A stretch of DNA of 64,000 nt from Kitagawia praeruptora (lineage: Eukaryota > Streptophyta > Magnoliopsida > Apiales > Apiaceae): the NCBI GenBank assembly GCA_037693485.1, contig CM075344.1, positions 37,883,501 to 37,947,500 of the forward strand, given 5' to 3'. Shown one piece after another: positions 21,386-32,650 of the stretch (within the stretch, counting starts at the first letter, position 1; the number at the start of each line of letters is the position of its first letter). The translations under genes were made by a program, and so were the position numbers. A model generated the notes under the pieces. The model did no database searches and was not told where the DNA came from. It saw only the letters and a list, made by a program, of their open reading frames with translations.

Positions 21386-24300
21386 TTATAATTCAACCAC
21401 TAGCTTCTGCTTCTTCTTGTTTGCCTCAGCCTTTGAACGTGTTACTGGGGAATGAGTAATGGGATTACATATCTTCCCCATCTTAAGAGCTTGATATGCG
21501 CTTTTCTCTTCCTCATTGGCCGTTGGATTTGGTACCTAGAGTAAAAAATGAGAACAAATATTAGATCATTCCAACAGCCCTCAAGTTGAGACCATTCTAA
21601 CACAAACAATGTAATTCTATAGATTACCATAAACCGACAAGCTCACATCTCTACAGGCTACAGATAAACCAGGAAAAATGCACACATATATATCAACTAA
21701 AACTCCCATAAAAAATTTCACTAAAACTTTGAACTGAAATCCGCAATCAAGTAAACTAACTTGATATCTGCTTATATATCAACTTAAATTCCCATAAAAA
21801 TGTGTGTATTAATTATAAACAAAATTGGAAACAAGCAAGAAAACTGGCTATCCATTCCATTTTTGAATATTAGTTAATGGCTAACCATCACCAATTTGAT
21901 GTAAAGTTAAACAAATTATAAACCATAAGAATAAATGCACACAATCAAAATGGAATGCAAAGTAAGAAACGTACTTGACCAGTATTCTTGATAAGGTTTT
22001 TTGGCCAAGCCACAAAAGAACGCAAAGCATCCTCAACTGTCCTCATATCACCGGCTTCATATGGTAAGAATGCTGCCCCCTTTAGAACTTGTTCAACAGA
22101 AACTCTACAACAATCATCTTGTAGGGGGACTCCATGAATGGTTTGTCCTTGCAGGTTTGAGGGGAAAACCGTACCATATGCAATAGGGTTGTTCAAATTC
22201 AGCGTATACAGAGTACACTTCATTGGCTACACAAGTTAGTAGCATAATTAACAACATCATAGAGGTAAAGTGAATTAATATACATGTGCATTTAGAAATA
22301 TAATGCATACCGGTTGGACAACTAATGGGGCTTCAGTTGACTGAGATGGCATTGGCGGAGATAAATTAATCTTCTTCCTGGTTCGGGATCCGATCACCTT
22401 TTGCTATAAAATTAGTAACATAATTACCAATATATTAAAGTTAAAGTTTAAATCAATATACATGTCCATTTAGCAATGCAATACCTGTTGCACAATTGTT
22501 GTATCACATTTAGTGCTAGGCGGAGATAGATAAATTTGTTCCTGGTTGTGATCACCTTCTACACCATTGGCTGTGTGTCAGCGGTAGGAGTCGCTTGCTT
22601 TTCTACAGATTTATCCTACAATTCAAGAAATTTGGTTACGAAAAAACAGCAGTATCATGGAAAAAATTAAAAAGAAATTAAATTAATATACATGTGCATT
22701 TAGAAATATAATGCATACCGGTTGAACAACTATTGGGGCTTGAGTTGACTGAGATGTCATTGGCGGAGATAAATTAATCTTCTTCCTGGTTCGGGATCCG
22801 ATCACCTTTTGCTATAAAATTAGTAGCATAATTACCAACATATTAAAGTTAAAGTTTAAGTCAATATACATGTGCATTTAGCAATGCAATACCTGTTGCA
22901 CAATTGTTGTATCACATTTAGTGCTAGGCGGAGATAGATAAACTTTGTTCCTGGTTGTGATCACCTTCTGCACCATTGGCTGTGTGTTAGCGGTAGGAGT
23001 CACTTGCTTTTCCACAGATTTATCCTACAATTCAAAAAATTTGGTTACGAAAAATCAGCAGTATCATGGAAAAAATTATAAAGAAATTAAATTATCCATT
23101 ACTTACAGGTGTTACAAAATCTTTCGACGCTGAGATGGTAGCATTGTTGCTGTCCCTCGAACCATTACCACTTATCGATGTTCCCTACAAAATGTAACGT
23201 CAAAGGGGATATTCAAGTGATAACACAAGTTTTGTAAAGTAAGTACATGAACAAATTTAAATAGTACGATCACGATGTAATAAAAAAAATTTAATGATAC
23301 AACAGAAAATTTCCAAAATATTTATTTGAGGCATTAAGAAAATTGGGGTATAGGCGAACAAAACTTACATCTTGTCCTCGCGCATTAATTTGAGCTAAGA
23401 GTTGATTGAGTTTGTCGTTCTTTGCAGCCATCTGCAAGGACAGGTGCTTGACTTCTTCATCTTTTTTCTCCCGCTAAAGTTTCTCGTTCTCCAGTTGAAG
23501 CTCCAGAATCTTGATTTTGTCTTTTGATGTTGTCCTTTGCCGACCACTGTGCCAGTACTGATTGCCAGTGACTCCACAACCAACACCTCTCAAATATGCA
23601 CCCTGCTCCCTTCCAAAAACCACTGTGAGGGCATCCTCGTCCGGCCCAATTTTGATTAGTCCATCCTTGATTTGTGCTTCAATATTAATCTGTAGAGAAA
23701 ATATCAAGAAAATTTAGTGAAATGATAAAATTTGTTATGCATCCTTGATTCTCATATTTAAACTTACTAAATAATCTGCCATTTCTTGGACTTTTGGATA
23801 TTCGACCTCCCCGTCTTTGTTTTCCCTCCCTTTCCACCACATGAAAGCACGGGAGGGGACCGCATCAGCTGCAATTTCCTTTTTCAAAACCTTGTAATAT
23901 GCAATAAGGATTATCATTTATTTCATATCCAAAATCATCACTAGTAACACAAAAAACAAACTTGAATTACCAATTTCTTCTGGAGATAAGGATATCATCC
24001 TCGTCCCATGTGATGATCATAAATGGACCTTGATCGCGCTGTTTGTCGTGTTTTAAAGTCATCCTTCCAACAGAAATTAAAATTATTTCAGCAGAGTTCT
24101 AAAGAAAAATAATTAAAATCAAATGAGGATGACTATAAGAAATCATTACAACCTTGAATTTGCTTGATCGTGTATAAGCTACAAACCTATCCCAATCAGC
24201 TTGCTCCACCAGTGTACGATATTGCCTAGGAACTTGTGCAAGTTTTGCCTTGTTATTAAGGTTAGGTCGTACAAATCCTGCATACAGCTTTCTTCTGAAA

Positions 24301-25285
24301 TTACGAAGTAGCCCACCAAGCCGGGTCATTATAAATTTCCGACGACAATAATCTACATCAAAAAAATGCTGCAATATAAAATACATGGTACGTGTTAATA
24401 CACATAAAAAGCAAGAAAATAAGTTGAACAATGGTGTTTCAAATTGAACATTGAAAATTAATTTAGACCAATAAAAGTGAAGTTGGTGATTAACTGTTAT
24501 TTGTTCCCACAAGCCTTTACTTCGACCGGGACCTCCTTCCATTTTAGAAATCTTAATCCGACATGCTCCCTGACCACGTCTCCCAAAAAACTAGTAAATT
24601 CTGATCTATATTCCCCCGATAACCTACCAAGTGAGTCAAATTCAACTTCAAGTTTTTTCCCACCAGAGTTTGTAAACCTGGTACGCAGCTTTGGCAACCT
24701 GGTTAGCCCCCTCTTCGGTTTGACAACATTCTTTTTTGGTCCTCTTCGTTTCCTTCTTCTTCGGTATGTCCAGCTTCTTCACTACAGTCCTCGGTTGAAT
24801 ATTGCTCTTCATATTCCTCATTGCCCATACCTACAACCAGTATAAGAACATTTAGCAAAGATAGGATTTTTCAGCTTAATATACATAGACATGAATAAAT
24901 AACAACTTAGAAAATTTGTGAAGTTAAAAAGGAGGCTACCTAGGCTTTCTTCTTCAACACAAACTGGTGGACTAGCTGTGGACCAGGAATGGAAGACATG
25001 AATCCTACACACTCCAGTAAGGTTCGATGCATTAGCCAACTCTTTAAGTTGACTGTCATGAAGTAGTAAACCATATCCTTTATCCGGGGTCAACCCATCT
25101 TTCATGTAGTACAACTTGTCGTCATCCGCAACTACATCCTCTACCAATTCCCTAACTTCTTTAAGAGTCATGTTGTATACTTCCATTCCTTCAAACATCT
25201 TTGCTTTAGGACCAGTGTATTGCCACTTAACACATGTCATAAACTCACCCCCATAGTAAACAACTAACCGGTATTTCCTTGCCAT
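21386..25285 (-). CDS. CACTA-associated protein: PB1-like, Transposase_24, DUF8039
   Basis: Multi-exon minus-strand gene inside the CACTA element. The first exon, from ATG at 25285 to 24940, encodes a PB1-like N-terminal domain (MARKYRLVVYYGGEF, YNMTLKEVRELVEDVV). Next come a basic segment and the Transposase_24 region (LPKLRTRFTNSGGKKL, WKEVPVEVKACGNKLW, FRRKLYAGFVRPNLN, VPRQYRTLVEQADWDRFVAY). Around 23920-23470 follow PSRAFMWWKGREN and YLRGVGCGVTGNQYW. After two duplicated small exons comes a DUF8039-like exon (about 22231-21976, HGVPLQDDCCRVSVEQVL, SFVAWPKNLI), and the last exon, 21535-21386, ends in a lysine-rich tail. Proteins of this make-up accompany plant CACTA transposons and are thought to be DNA-binding accessory proteins. 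A TAG at 23474-23476 interrupts a coiled-coil stretch, and frames around 24750 do not join cleanly, so it may be non-functional. Exon borders are partly approximate. Confidence 0.65.
22273..23090. repeat. 408-bp direct tandem duplication inside the CACTA gene
   Basis: The segment from about 22273 recurs from about 22681 with a period of 408 bp and few differences. Shared landmarks are ATGCATACCGGTTG, GGTTCGGGATCCGATCACC and AGTGCTAGGCGGAGATAGAT. Each unit holds two small exon-like blocks on the minus strand, so the duplication doubles a pair of exons. Confidence 0.85.
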
Positions 25286-25868
25286 GGCCTTCAAATTAGA
25301 TGTAGACAACAAGCACAACAATGTCTGACAACAATCATGTATAAAGTTACTCAAGTCACTAACAAGGGAAACAAGCTGAAGAACTAGCAGAGTATCAAGT
25401 TAACATGCATTTAAAAAAACACATTAGGAAAAAAGGGAAACAAAGTTGAAGAACTAACAAGTTACTCAAGTCACTAACAAGTTAACAAGAAGAAGAAAAA
25501 AGGGAAACAGATTAGGAGAACTGAAGATACCTTGAGCTGTTTGAAACCCTAATTTCACCAAGGTGATTGAAGCTGCCAAATTGAAACCCTAATTTCACCA
25601 AAGAAGACTATGGTCGGTGAATTGAATCGGTGGAGAGAATACGGTCGGTGGTCTTGAGAGAGAGAGAGATATTAGCAAATTGAATTTGGGGGAAAGGTTA
25701 GGTTGAATAATTGGGGAACTTTAATTTGAGAGCCTTTTTTTTGGAGAGGGGGGAATTTCTCCCGCTTGGTTAATTTGTGAGTGGGGGAGTTTTTTTTGTT
25801 AAAATGCTTATGTGTATATGTAAAAAAGAATTATTTTAACTTAAAATTCCTAAAAATTAATTAATTAA

Positions 25869-26697
25869 TCTCGTACAACCTGGCCTTTTTATTTTTCGAT
25901 TATTTTTCCCCAACACTAAAATGAGTGTTTAATAACATTTGTACGGTTCGATCGTCGAAAAAAACATTCAAAAAAATTATTCAGTTAATCTGGATCGTGT
26001 CTCGTTATAGGAAGCAACACTTTTACCACGTTTTTGTCAGGATCTCGTACAACCCGGCCTTTTTATTTTCCGATTATTTTTCCCAACACTAAAATAAGTG
26101 TTTAATAACATTCGTACGGTTCGATCATCGAAAAAAACATTCACAAAAATTATTCAGTTAATCTGGATCGTGTCTCGTTATAGGAAGCAGCACTTTTACC
26201 ACGTTTTTGTTAGGATCTCGTATAACCCGGCCTTTTTATTTTTCGATTATTTTTCCCCAATACTAAAATGAGTGTTTAATAACATCCGTACGGTTCGATC
26301 GTCAAAAAAAACATTCAAAAAAATTATTCAGTTAATCTCGATCGTGTCTCGTTATCGGAAACAACACTTTTACCACGCTTTTGTTAGGATCTCGTACAAC
26401 CCGACCTTTTTATTTTCCGATTATTTTTCCCCAACACTAAAATGAGTGTTTAATAACATCCGTACGGTTCGATCGTAGAAAAAAACATTCAAAAAAATTA
26501 TTCAGTTAATCTCGATCGTGTCTCGTTATCGGAAGAAGCACTTTTACCACGCTTTTGTTAGGATCTCGTACAACCTGACCTTTTTATTTTCCGATTATTT
26601 TTCTCCAACACTAAAATGAGTGTTTAATAACATCCGTACGGTTCGATCGTCGAAAAAAACATTCAAAAAAATTATTCAGTTAATCTCGATCGTGTGA
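25869..26697. repeat. 174-bp tandem array, 4.8 copies
   Basis: The phrase TCTCGTAC(or T)AACC starts at 25869, 26043, 26216, 26390 and 26564, giving periods of 173-174 bp. The fifth unit stops at about 26697. Every unit carries ACTAAAATGAGTGTTTAATA (or a close variant), GTACGGTTCGATCGTC, an AAAAAAACATTC tract and GGATCGTGTCTCGTTAT-like sequence. No coding frame. It lies between the CACTA gene and the copia fragment and could be part of either element or an independent satellite-like array. Confidence 0.9.
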
Positions 26698-26928
26698 TAT
26701 AGTTCTGGGCCTTAAATATTCTTACTGGGCCTTAACTATTTATACTGGACCTTGAATATTCTTACTGGACCTTCTAACAATTCATGATGTCTCACGATAG
26801 AATTTAACGGTAAGTTCCTCTACACAGTCCATTACGATTTCATTGTATAAACCCTAATTTCAGCTCGCTTCACAAAGTACAGAAAACCAAGTGCGAACAA
26901 AGTACAGAAACCTTGAATATCAAGTCTT

Positions 26929-27016
26929 AATCGCTCCTGCTCCTCTCTCCAGCTGGTAAATCGCTCTTGCTCCTCTCTGCAGCTGGTAAATCGCTCCTGC
27001 TCCTCTCTCCTGGCAA
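26929..27016. repeat. 30-bp minisatellite, three units
   Basis: AATCGCTCCTGCTCCTCTCT plus ten further bases repeats at 26929, 26959 and 26989, with a truncated third unit. It lies in the spacer between the 174-bp array and the copia fragment. Confidence 0.85.
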
Positions 27017-27206
27017 ATCAGATGTTAGTTTTGAATGTTAAGCTTTAGTTATGCTCTTGATTAGAGAATAACTTCAGAAATTGAAGATGTAGTTTCTTTG
27101 TATGTGCTATTATTTTGAAGTTTTTGAATGTTATGATTTAAAAATTGCTCGTGTGATATAATTAAGGTGTGTGATATATGTGTTACTGTTTTCATGTACT
27201 GCATCA

Positions 27207-27899
27207 TCACTGAAAAATGGATTTCTTAGGACTAGTCTTCTTGTCACTGTTGAAAGTCTTAGAAATTGAGTTCTCATACTTAGGTGACAGAGGTACCTTC
27301 CTATCACTAGGAGGACTTGAAGACTCTGGCCTTGTGTAGTGTGTGTGAATATTGTGACTGATACAGCCATCCATGAATTGTCTTCTCAAATTAAAACAGC
27401 TAGTCATAATATTCATATTGCATGGTATACAGTCAAGTTTATCACAGAAAGATGAATCTCTATGTCTTAAAGGCACAGAATAATCATAAAAAGGCTTAGC
27501 TACGCTACCAGTTGATTTCTTGCATGCATGTGTTAAGTGATGAGTGCTAAAACAGTTTTGACAAACTTTCCTAGGGGCATTTGGCACATAAGTATAATTG
27601 TTATCCTTGTTTATCCCTAGCTTGTCATTCCTGTTTTGTTTCTTAGTAGCTACTTTCTTCTCAGATTCCTTTTTCCCAGCTGAAACAAACTTAATAGATT
27701 TTTCATATCTAGGTTCAACTCCAACTGCCTTCTTGGTTTCCAGTTTGACAATTTCAATTTTAGAGGATGCTGGTTGTTCATTTGATTGTGCTTCATCATC
27801 ATCAACCAACATTTGCTTAATGAGTAAGGCATCCTCATCAATTTCAAGTGTTGGTTGTTTAAATAAAGGTGTTTCAACATTTTTCAAAATGTGAGGCAC
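27207..27899 (-). pseudogene. copia gag extension with second zinc knuckle
   Basis: This open frame follows gag after a break between about 27900 and 28084. It contains a second knuckle-like motif, CQNCFSTHHLTHAC, then CNMNIMTSC and a serine/lysine-rich tail. It resembles the lysine-rich region after the CCHC motif in some large copia gag proteins. It is probably the continuation of the same polyprotein, separated by a frame break, rather than an independent gene. Confidence 0.55.
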
Positions 27900-28084
27900 T
27901 TTCTCATGAACAACCTCATTATCTTCAATGAAAGCATAGCCTTTACTCTTCTTGAGAGTGTCATAATCAAAACCAATGGCAGCCTTGCACTAGAGGAATT
28001 CTTAAAAGTCTTTATTTTGAATTCATTTTCAGCTAGTTCATCCCTAAGAGCCTTCTCAATCTGACTAGCACATAGGACCTTATT

Positions 28085-29599
28085 CTACAGATATTCAACT
28101 TCTTTCTTAAGGTTATCTACTTGCATAGCAGTTAGTTTAAGTTCCTCATTCTTTTTATTCAACAATTCATTCTTAGTAGACAATTTAGTAATTTCTTCAT
28201 TAGTTGCAGTCATGCTAGTATGAATATTAAATATTTCAACAGATAATTGTTCAACCAAATGCTTGTACTCAGAAATAGACATGTCTATAGTAGTGAGAGA
28301 TGGTACCTGAGAGTCAGATGGAGACTGATCATCCTTGGAATCAGCCATCAGGGCATAGTTGCAAAATTCCTGCTCTTCTCCATCACTATCAGTGTCATCC
28401 CAACACTTCCCTTCATCTATGTAGGCTTTGCCTGGTGATTGCCTTTTGAGAAGGGCCTCATATTTAGCTTCAAGCTCTAGAAACTCCTTATCCTTCTTTT
28501 TAGGCTTCTTGCATTCATTGGCAAAGTACCCTAGGTCATTGCATCTATAACACCTTATAGATGACCTATCCACATGGCTGGTTTTGAATTTGTTCTTATT
28601 TGCTTTCACAGGTGTCTTGCTCTTGTTGAATGAATGATTTTGAGATCTAGATTTGAAGGGTTGGTTCCTCTTGAATTTGGTGTTTGGAAATTTCCTTGCC
28701 ATGAAAGCATATGAAGTGTTCTCCATGTCATCCAGTTCTTCAAGAGTATAGAACTCATATTCTTCCTTCTCTTCGATAGGTTCAGTCACTTCACCTTGAA
28801 TTTCTTCATCATCTATTATCTCCTCTATTTTTAGCTGACTTGTAGATGCTTCAAGGTCTTGAACAGGTTTGCTGACAATCAAGGCACATGATGTATTTAT
28901 CATTCTGCCTTGGTTGGCTTGGATAGCCCTCTTCTGAAGCAACTCAAGCTCATGAGTTTTTAGAACCCCATAGAGCACATCATATGTGACTTTGTTCAAA
29001 ACTCTTTCCCTTAGAGAAATGACCCTCTGCTCTAGATGGTTTGGAGAGGACAATAGAAACTTCATGTTCAACTCTTTAGTGTTGTAAACCTTGCCATTCA
29101 TCTGTAGCTCAGTCACCAACTTGTGAAATCTCTCAAACATGTCAGTAATGCTTTCCTTGGACTGTGCCATGAAAGCCTCATACTGTGTGACCAATATATG
29201 TTTCTTGTTTTCTTTAACCTCATTTGTCCCTTCACATAATATCTCAATATGATCCCACATCTCTTTAGCAGATGTACAGGATGCAATGTTTGCAAACATT
29301 GACATATCCATGGAATCTGTAATTAGCAACATGAGATGACTGTCAAGAGCAACCATCTTCTTTTCTGATTCTGTCCATTTGGATGGTTCCTTGGCCATAT
29401 AAGATCTTGGAATAGTTGTGGTTCCAACGGTCTTTTCATGTATTTCTTGTTGTGGAACGAAGCGACCATTCTTGAGAATCTCAGGATACAAAGGATGCGA
29501 GGCTTTGATGAACAACATCATTTTTATCTTCCAGAGGTTGTAATTTTCTTTGTCAAATTTAGGGACCTTCACCGTTCCTGTTGTCTTTGGTGTATTCAT
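28085..29599 (-). CDS. Ty1/copia gag polyprotein
   Basis: 504 residues with the copia gag layout. An N-terminal DUF4219-like block (VPKFDKENYNLWKIKMMLF) is followed by the UBN2 gag domain (AKEMWDHIEILCEGTNEVKE, ESITDMFERFHKLVTELQ, FLLSSPNHLEQRVISLRER). Next come a lysine-rich stretch, a CCHC knuckle (CYRCNDLGYFANEC, residue about 354) and a C-terminal coiled-coil-like region (TKLSTKNELLNKKNEELKL). The product would package element RNA. The start codon is 28 nt downstream of the primer-binding site. The frame is intact over the whole domain, but no pol follows in the window. Confidence 0.85.
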   Translation of the reverse strand: MNTPKTTGTVKVPKFDKENYNLWKIKMMLFIKASHPLYPEILKNGRFVPQQEIHEKTVGTTTIPRSYMAKEPSKWTESEKKMVALDSHLMLLITDSMDMSMFANIASCTSAKEMWDHIEILCEGTNEVKENKKHILVTQYEAFMAQSKESITDMFERFHKLVTELQMNGKVYNTKELNMKFLLSSPNHLEQRVISLRERVLNKVTYDVLYGVLKTHELELLQKRAIQANQGRMINTSCALIVSKPVQDLEASTSQLKIEEIIDDEEIQGEVTEPIEEKEEYEFYTLEELDDMENTSYAFMARKFPNTKFKRNQPFKSRSQNHSFNKSKTPVKANKNKFKTSHVDRSSIRCYRCNDLGYFANECKKPKKKDKEFLELEAKYEALLKRQSPGKAYIDEGKCWDDTDSDGEEQEFCNYALMADSKDDQSPSDSQVPSLTTIDMSISEYKHLVEQLSVEIFNIHTSMTATNEEITKLSTKNELLNKKNEELKLTAMQVDNLKKEVEYL

Positions 29600-29643
29600 G
29601 ATCGTTTACTATTTTTGAATAAACAGCCTGCTTTGATACCACT

Positions 29644-30918
29644 TGTTGAGTATTGAACACACAAAAGAATACAGAGGGGGGTGAATGGATTCTTGAACTT
29701 TTCTTAGTTCTTGAATCTGTAGCAAGATATGTGTTATGTGTGTGCGGAAATATGAATGTAGATAATGAACAACATAAGACACAATATCACTTTAATCTAA
29801 TATGTTATTAGATAAAGATCTGCTACAATATGTGAATACAAATGTTAGTATTCTCAGCTTCGTTTTTTTTCAGATAGATGTATATTTGAGTATGAAAAAC
29901 TTAATCTCTAAAAAAGTGAGGTTGTGACCTTGTAGAACATGAGCACAACCTGTTTACTACAAATAAGGTTACAGGATAAATTACTTTCTAGTCTGTCTAT
30001 CCTATTTGAGTAACATCCAAATGGCTACAGGTTTGACTTTGTAAAGCTCTGTTCAGATCCACTTCTTTCGCTCTTTTTCTCTTGTACATCTCTCTAAGCT
30101 CCTTTGTAGGCTTTCCAAAGTACGTTAAAGTTTGTGGTCCATAAAGTGCTTTGGCTTGTTACAGGTTTCTGACTTGTACAATATCTTCAATATTTTGCCT
30201 TCAAAACTTCATTCAAGAAGTAACTTGATAATTGAATCGAGAACTAGAATTTACTTGATGAATAACTCTGAGTTCTCGAACAATATATAATTCACTTGTT
30301 TGAAACACTTCTCGAATTAGGCTTTTCTTCAGGATTCCTTGAGATGTCGAATAGAGCAATTGACTTGTCGAATCCTTGAGATGTCGAATAGCTTCTTAGT
30401 CCTTGAGATATCAAATGAACATTGACTTGTTGACTCTTTGAGAACTCGAATGATAGATTCTCCTTGTTGGCTTCCTGAGTTCTCGAATAGAGTAGTACAC
30501 ATATCGAATCTCTGAGATATCGAATGAGATATCGAACAGTGCATTCAGAGATATCGAATAGTGTCTTTTAAGATATCGAATCCTTGACTTGTCGAATGCT
30601 AGACTTCTCGAACAGAACAAAACACTTCTCGGATTGGTACTTAGGCAAATTTTCATTCTTCAAATTCCAACTGTGGTTATTTTGACAGCCTTTATCTTCA
30701 AGCTTGAGGCATGAACCTTGGAACTTCTTTCAAGCATTATTCTCAAACTTTTAAGTACAATTACACAGATAGAAATTGGTGCCTATTACAAGTACTAAAC
30801 AAGTAGAAACTCTATAACTAGAGGTTCCCTCAGTTAAGAGGTCATGTAAGTAATACAAGGTATTACAAACGAGTAGGCTTATTATTAGATGTATGCAGGC
30901 ATGCCTCTGTGACCAACA
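29644..30918 (-). repeat. 5' LTR of the copia element, with repeated TCGAA motifs
   Basis: 1275 bp bounded by TGTTGAGTATTG and ...TGACCAACA on the plus strand, so the ends form TGTTG/CAACA. Between about 30225 and 30640 about fifteen TCGAA motifs occur, mostly as GATATCGAAT, GATGTCGAATAG, TTGTCGAAT or TTCTCGAA. In element orientation this lies in the upstream part of the LTR, where promoter elements are expected. Confidence 0.85.
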
Positions 30919-31487
30919 ATAAATGTAAAAGTAAAAGCTAGACAAAAAATTATTAGTTTGTCGCACTAATTAAAATATTCACACACACATTCATCTATAT
31001 TGTGTTTGATTTAAAACACATGTGATTGAGTGGTGTAGTGGTAAAAGGATGCATGAATTAACTTGGAGACCCAAGTTCAATTCCAACCAACCACAATTTT
31101 TTCAAAAAATTGAGATGAGTGGCAAACTGGACTTTTCATGTACATTAAAAAGTCTCACCATTTTTTTCTTGTGTTGGCCTATTATATATATAATAGATAG
31201 ATTATTTTAGAAATATTATTCTTAATGAGATTTTTTGTTTTTTTTCAGGTGAGAAGACAATGGGAAGTCTCTTTTAAGACATTAAAGTCTTATTATCTAA
31301 ATTTCTGGCGACATCTATGCATACCTTCGGTTAGATGATAAATTTTCTTGAATAAAAGAAACTAAACCCGTTTCTCCGGTTTTCGTCGGTATTGTATTTC
31401 GGTACAATTCATATACGAGAATGTATATTCTTTGACAAAAAAATGTGGGAAAATTAAGAAATAATAATGTAGTTCGCCTCTGCCAGA
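30919..31487 (+). repeat. 560-bp repeat, right copy (inverted relative to 8661-9218)
   Basis: Opposite-strand match to 8661-9218, ending at TAGTTCGCCTCTGCCAGAGG. It has the same tRNA-like motifs on the plus strand (GGTGTAGTGGTAAAAGG at 31032 and AAGTTCAATTCC at 31074). Its inner end is cut by the copia LTR at 30918 and its outer end by the poly-A end of LINE B. Confidence 0.75.
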
Positions 31488-32650
31488 GGGTTTTTTTTGT
31501 CAACAAAGAAAACATTTCATTAAGGCTTCAAATCATTTAGCATTACATGTAATAAATCCGGGGAAACATTATCCCGGTTCCAACTACGATCAGCTAGGGA
31601 ACTAGTGCTTCTCGCTAAGAAGTGAGCCACTGCGTTCGCGGATCGTTTAACAAAGTTGAGGGTCACAAGACGACCTCGTAAATCCGACAAGTGTTGTTTG
31701 CACTCATCAATAACTCTGCCAAAATATGACAGACTAATGTAGGAGCTCCTGATAGCTTGCACGACCAGGAGGCAATCAGTTTCTGTTGTTACTCTTGGCC
31801 ATGCCTTCAACTTCACCCAACTGAGAGCCTCTCTAACACTGATTGCTTCTGCCAGTTCCGGTGTTACACTGCCTTGTCTGCAGCAAGCTTTAGCCTCGAT
31901 CATGTTTCCTTCATAATTCCTAGCTAGTATAGAAAAACTGAAGCGTCCAGAATCCTCAAACAAGGCTGCGTCAGTATTCACCTTAATCATATTTATCCGA
32001 GGGGGTTGTAGTGCTCATTGCCATCTGATGGGGTTATAAAACCAAGGGAATTATCAAACGACCTATCTTGTGCACTCTGCCATTGATTAAGGACGAGAAT
32101 AACTGATTTAACCACTACCGTTGCCTCCGAACTTTTCTGATTCCATACTATATCATTCCTATTTTTCCATAGGGACCAACATACCATGCATATTATCTTC
32201 ATCTGTTCATTGTTTGGCCTATGAAGCAAACCGGAAAACCATTCTTTGAAGCTCGAGCCAATGTGATCATCTTTAATAAAATCAATTTGTTCCCATCATA
32301 ACTTTGAAAAATTGTATTTAATTAATACATGTGCAGCCGATTCGTCTGTTAGATTACAAACTTGGCATAGGCTACATACATTGATTCGTCTAGCTAGGAG
32401 CAAGTCTTTTGTAGGTAAGATACCTGATGCTGCTCGCCACAATAGATGCTTTACTTTCAGAGGGACTTTTAAATTCCATAGTTTATGCCAAAACCATGAA
32501 TTATCATTGGATTGCTGTACTTATTTTTGGGCCCTGATCATCCCATACGCGTTTTTTACCGAATAAGAACCCATTTTTTCAAATCTCCAGTACCACGAAT
32601 CCTCTTGAGCTCTATGAATAGGTATTGACAGAATGAAGTTTGCGTCTCTA
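31488..32650 (-). mobile_element. LINE B, 5'-truncated, minus strand
   Basis: The 3' poly(A) appears as T8 at 31490-31497. Upstream on the minus strand are the RNase H domain (31990-31520: IKVNTDAALFEDSGRF, AISVREALSWVKL, TETDCLLVVQAI, NFVKRSANAVAHFLAR), the linker (32229-31993: CWSLWKNRNDIVWNQ) and part of the zinc-binding RT-associated domain (up to 32650: DANFILSIPIHRAQEDSWYW, YSVKNAYGMI). Catalytic Asp and Glu residues of RNase H are present, but stops separate the blocks. RT and endonuclease are absent. Confidence 0.85.

Larger units (their letters stand above)
20587..25860 (-). mobile_element. CACTA (En/Spm-type) element, one terminus identified
   Basis: LINE A breaks off at 20586 and the next bases are CACTACGTCAAATTTTGGC, a CACTA-type terminus. 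AAT at 20584-20586 is a candidate for the left copy of the 3-bp target duplication. The following 450 bp hold many short repeats in both orientations (GTGGCTAAAG, TTAGCCAC, TGGCCAAAG), like CACTA subterminal repeats, and a second CACTA-like start, CACTATAAGAAAATTG, at 20978. The interior carries a multi-exon Transposase_24-type gene on the minus strand. I could not find the opposite terminus (TAGTG end), so the right border is a guess placed before the 174-bp array. No TNP2-type DDE transposase is visible. Confidence 0.65.
27207..30918 (-). mobile_element. Ty1/copia element, 5' part only (LTR, primer site, gag)
   Basis: In minus orientation the order is LTR (30918-29644), primer-binding site, then gag (29599 downward). 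The LTR has TGTTG...CAACA ends. The primer site reads TGGTATCAAAGCAGG on the element strand (29627-29641), complementary to the plant initiator methionine tRNA as in most copia elements. Nothing resembling protease, integrase or RT follows gag, and no second LTR is found to the left, so the 3' half is lost. The LTR's outer end lies directly against the 560-bp repeat, suggesting insertion into it. Confidence 0.85.

Noticed and set aside
25869..26697. CRISPR array
   Set aside because: Units are long contiguous monomers without unique spacers, in a plant genome.
31016..31100. A tRNA gene, because of A box-like and B box-like motifs
   Set aside because: No cloverleaf with acceptor stem can be drawn; it fits a tRNA-derived SINE part of a dispersed repeat better.
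8661..31487. One giant 23-kb DNA transposon bounded by the 560-bp inverted repeats
   Set aside because: No target duplication outside the copies, and the inner ends are cut by unrelated elements; kept only as a question in the findings.
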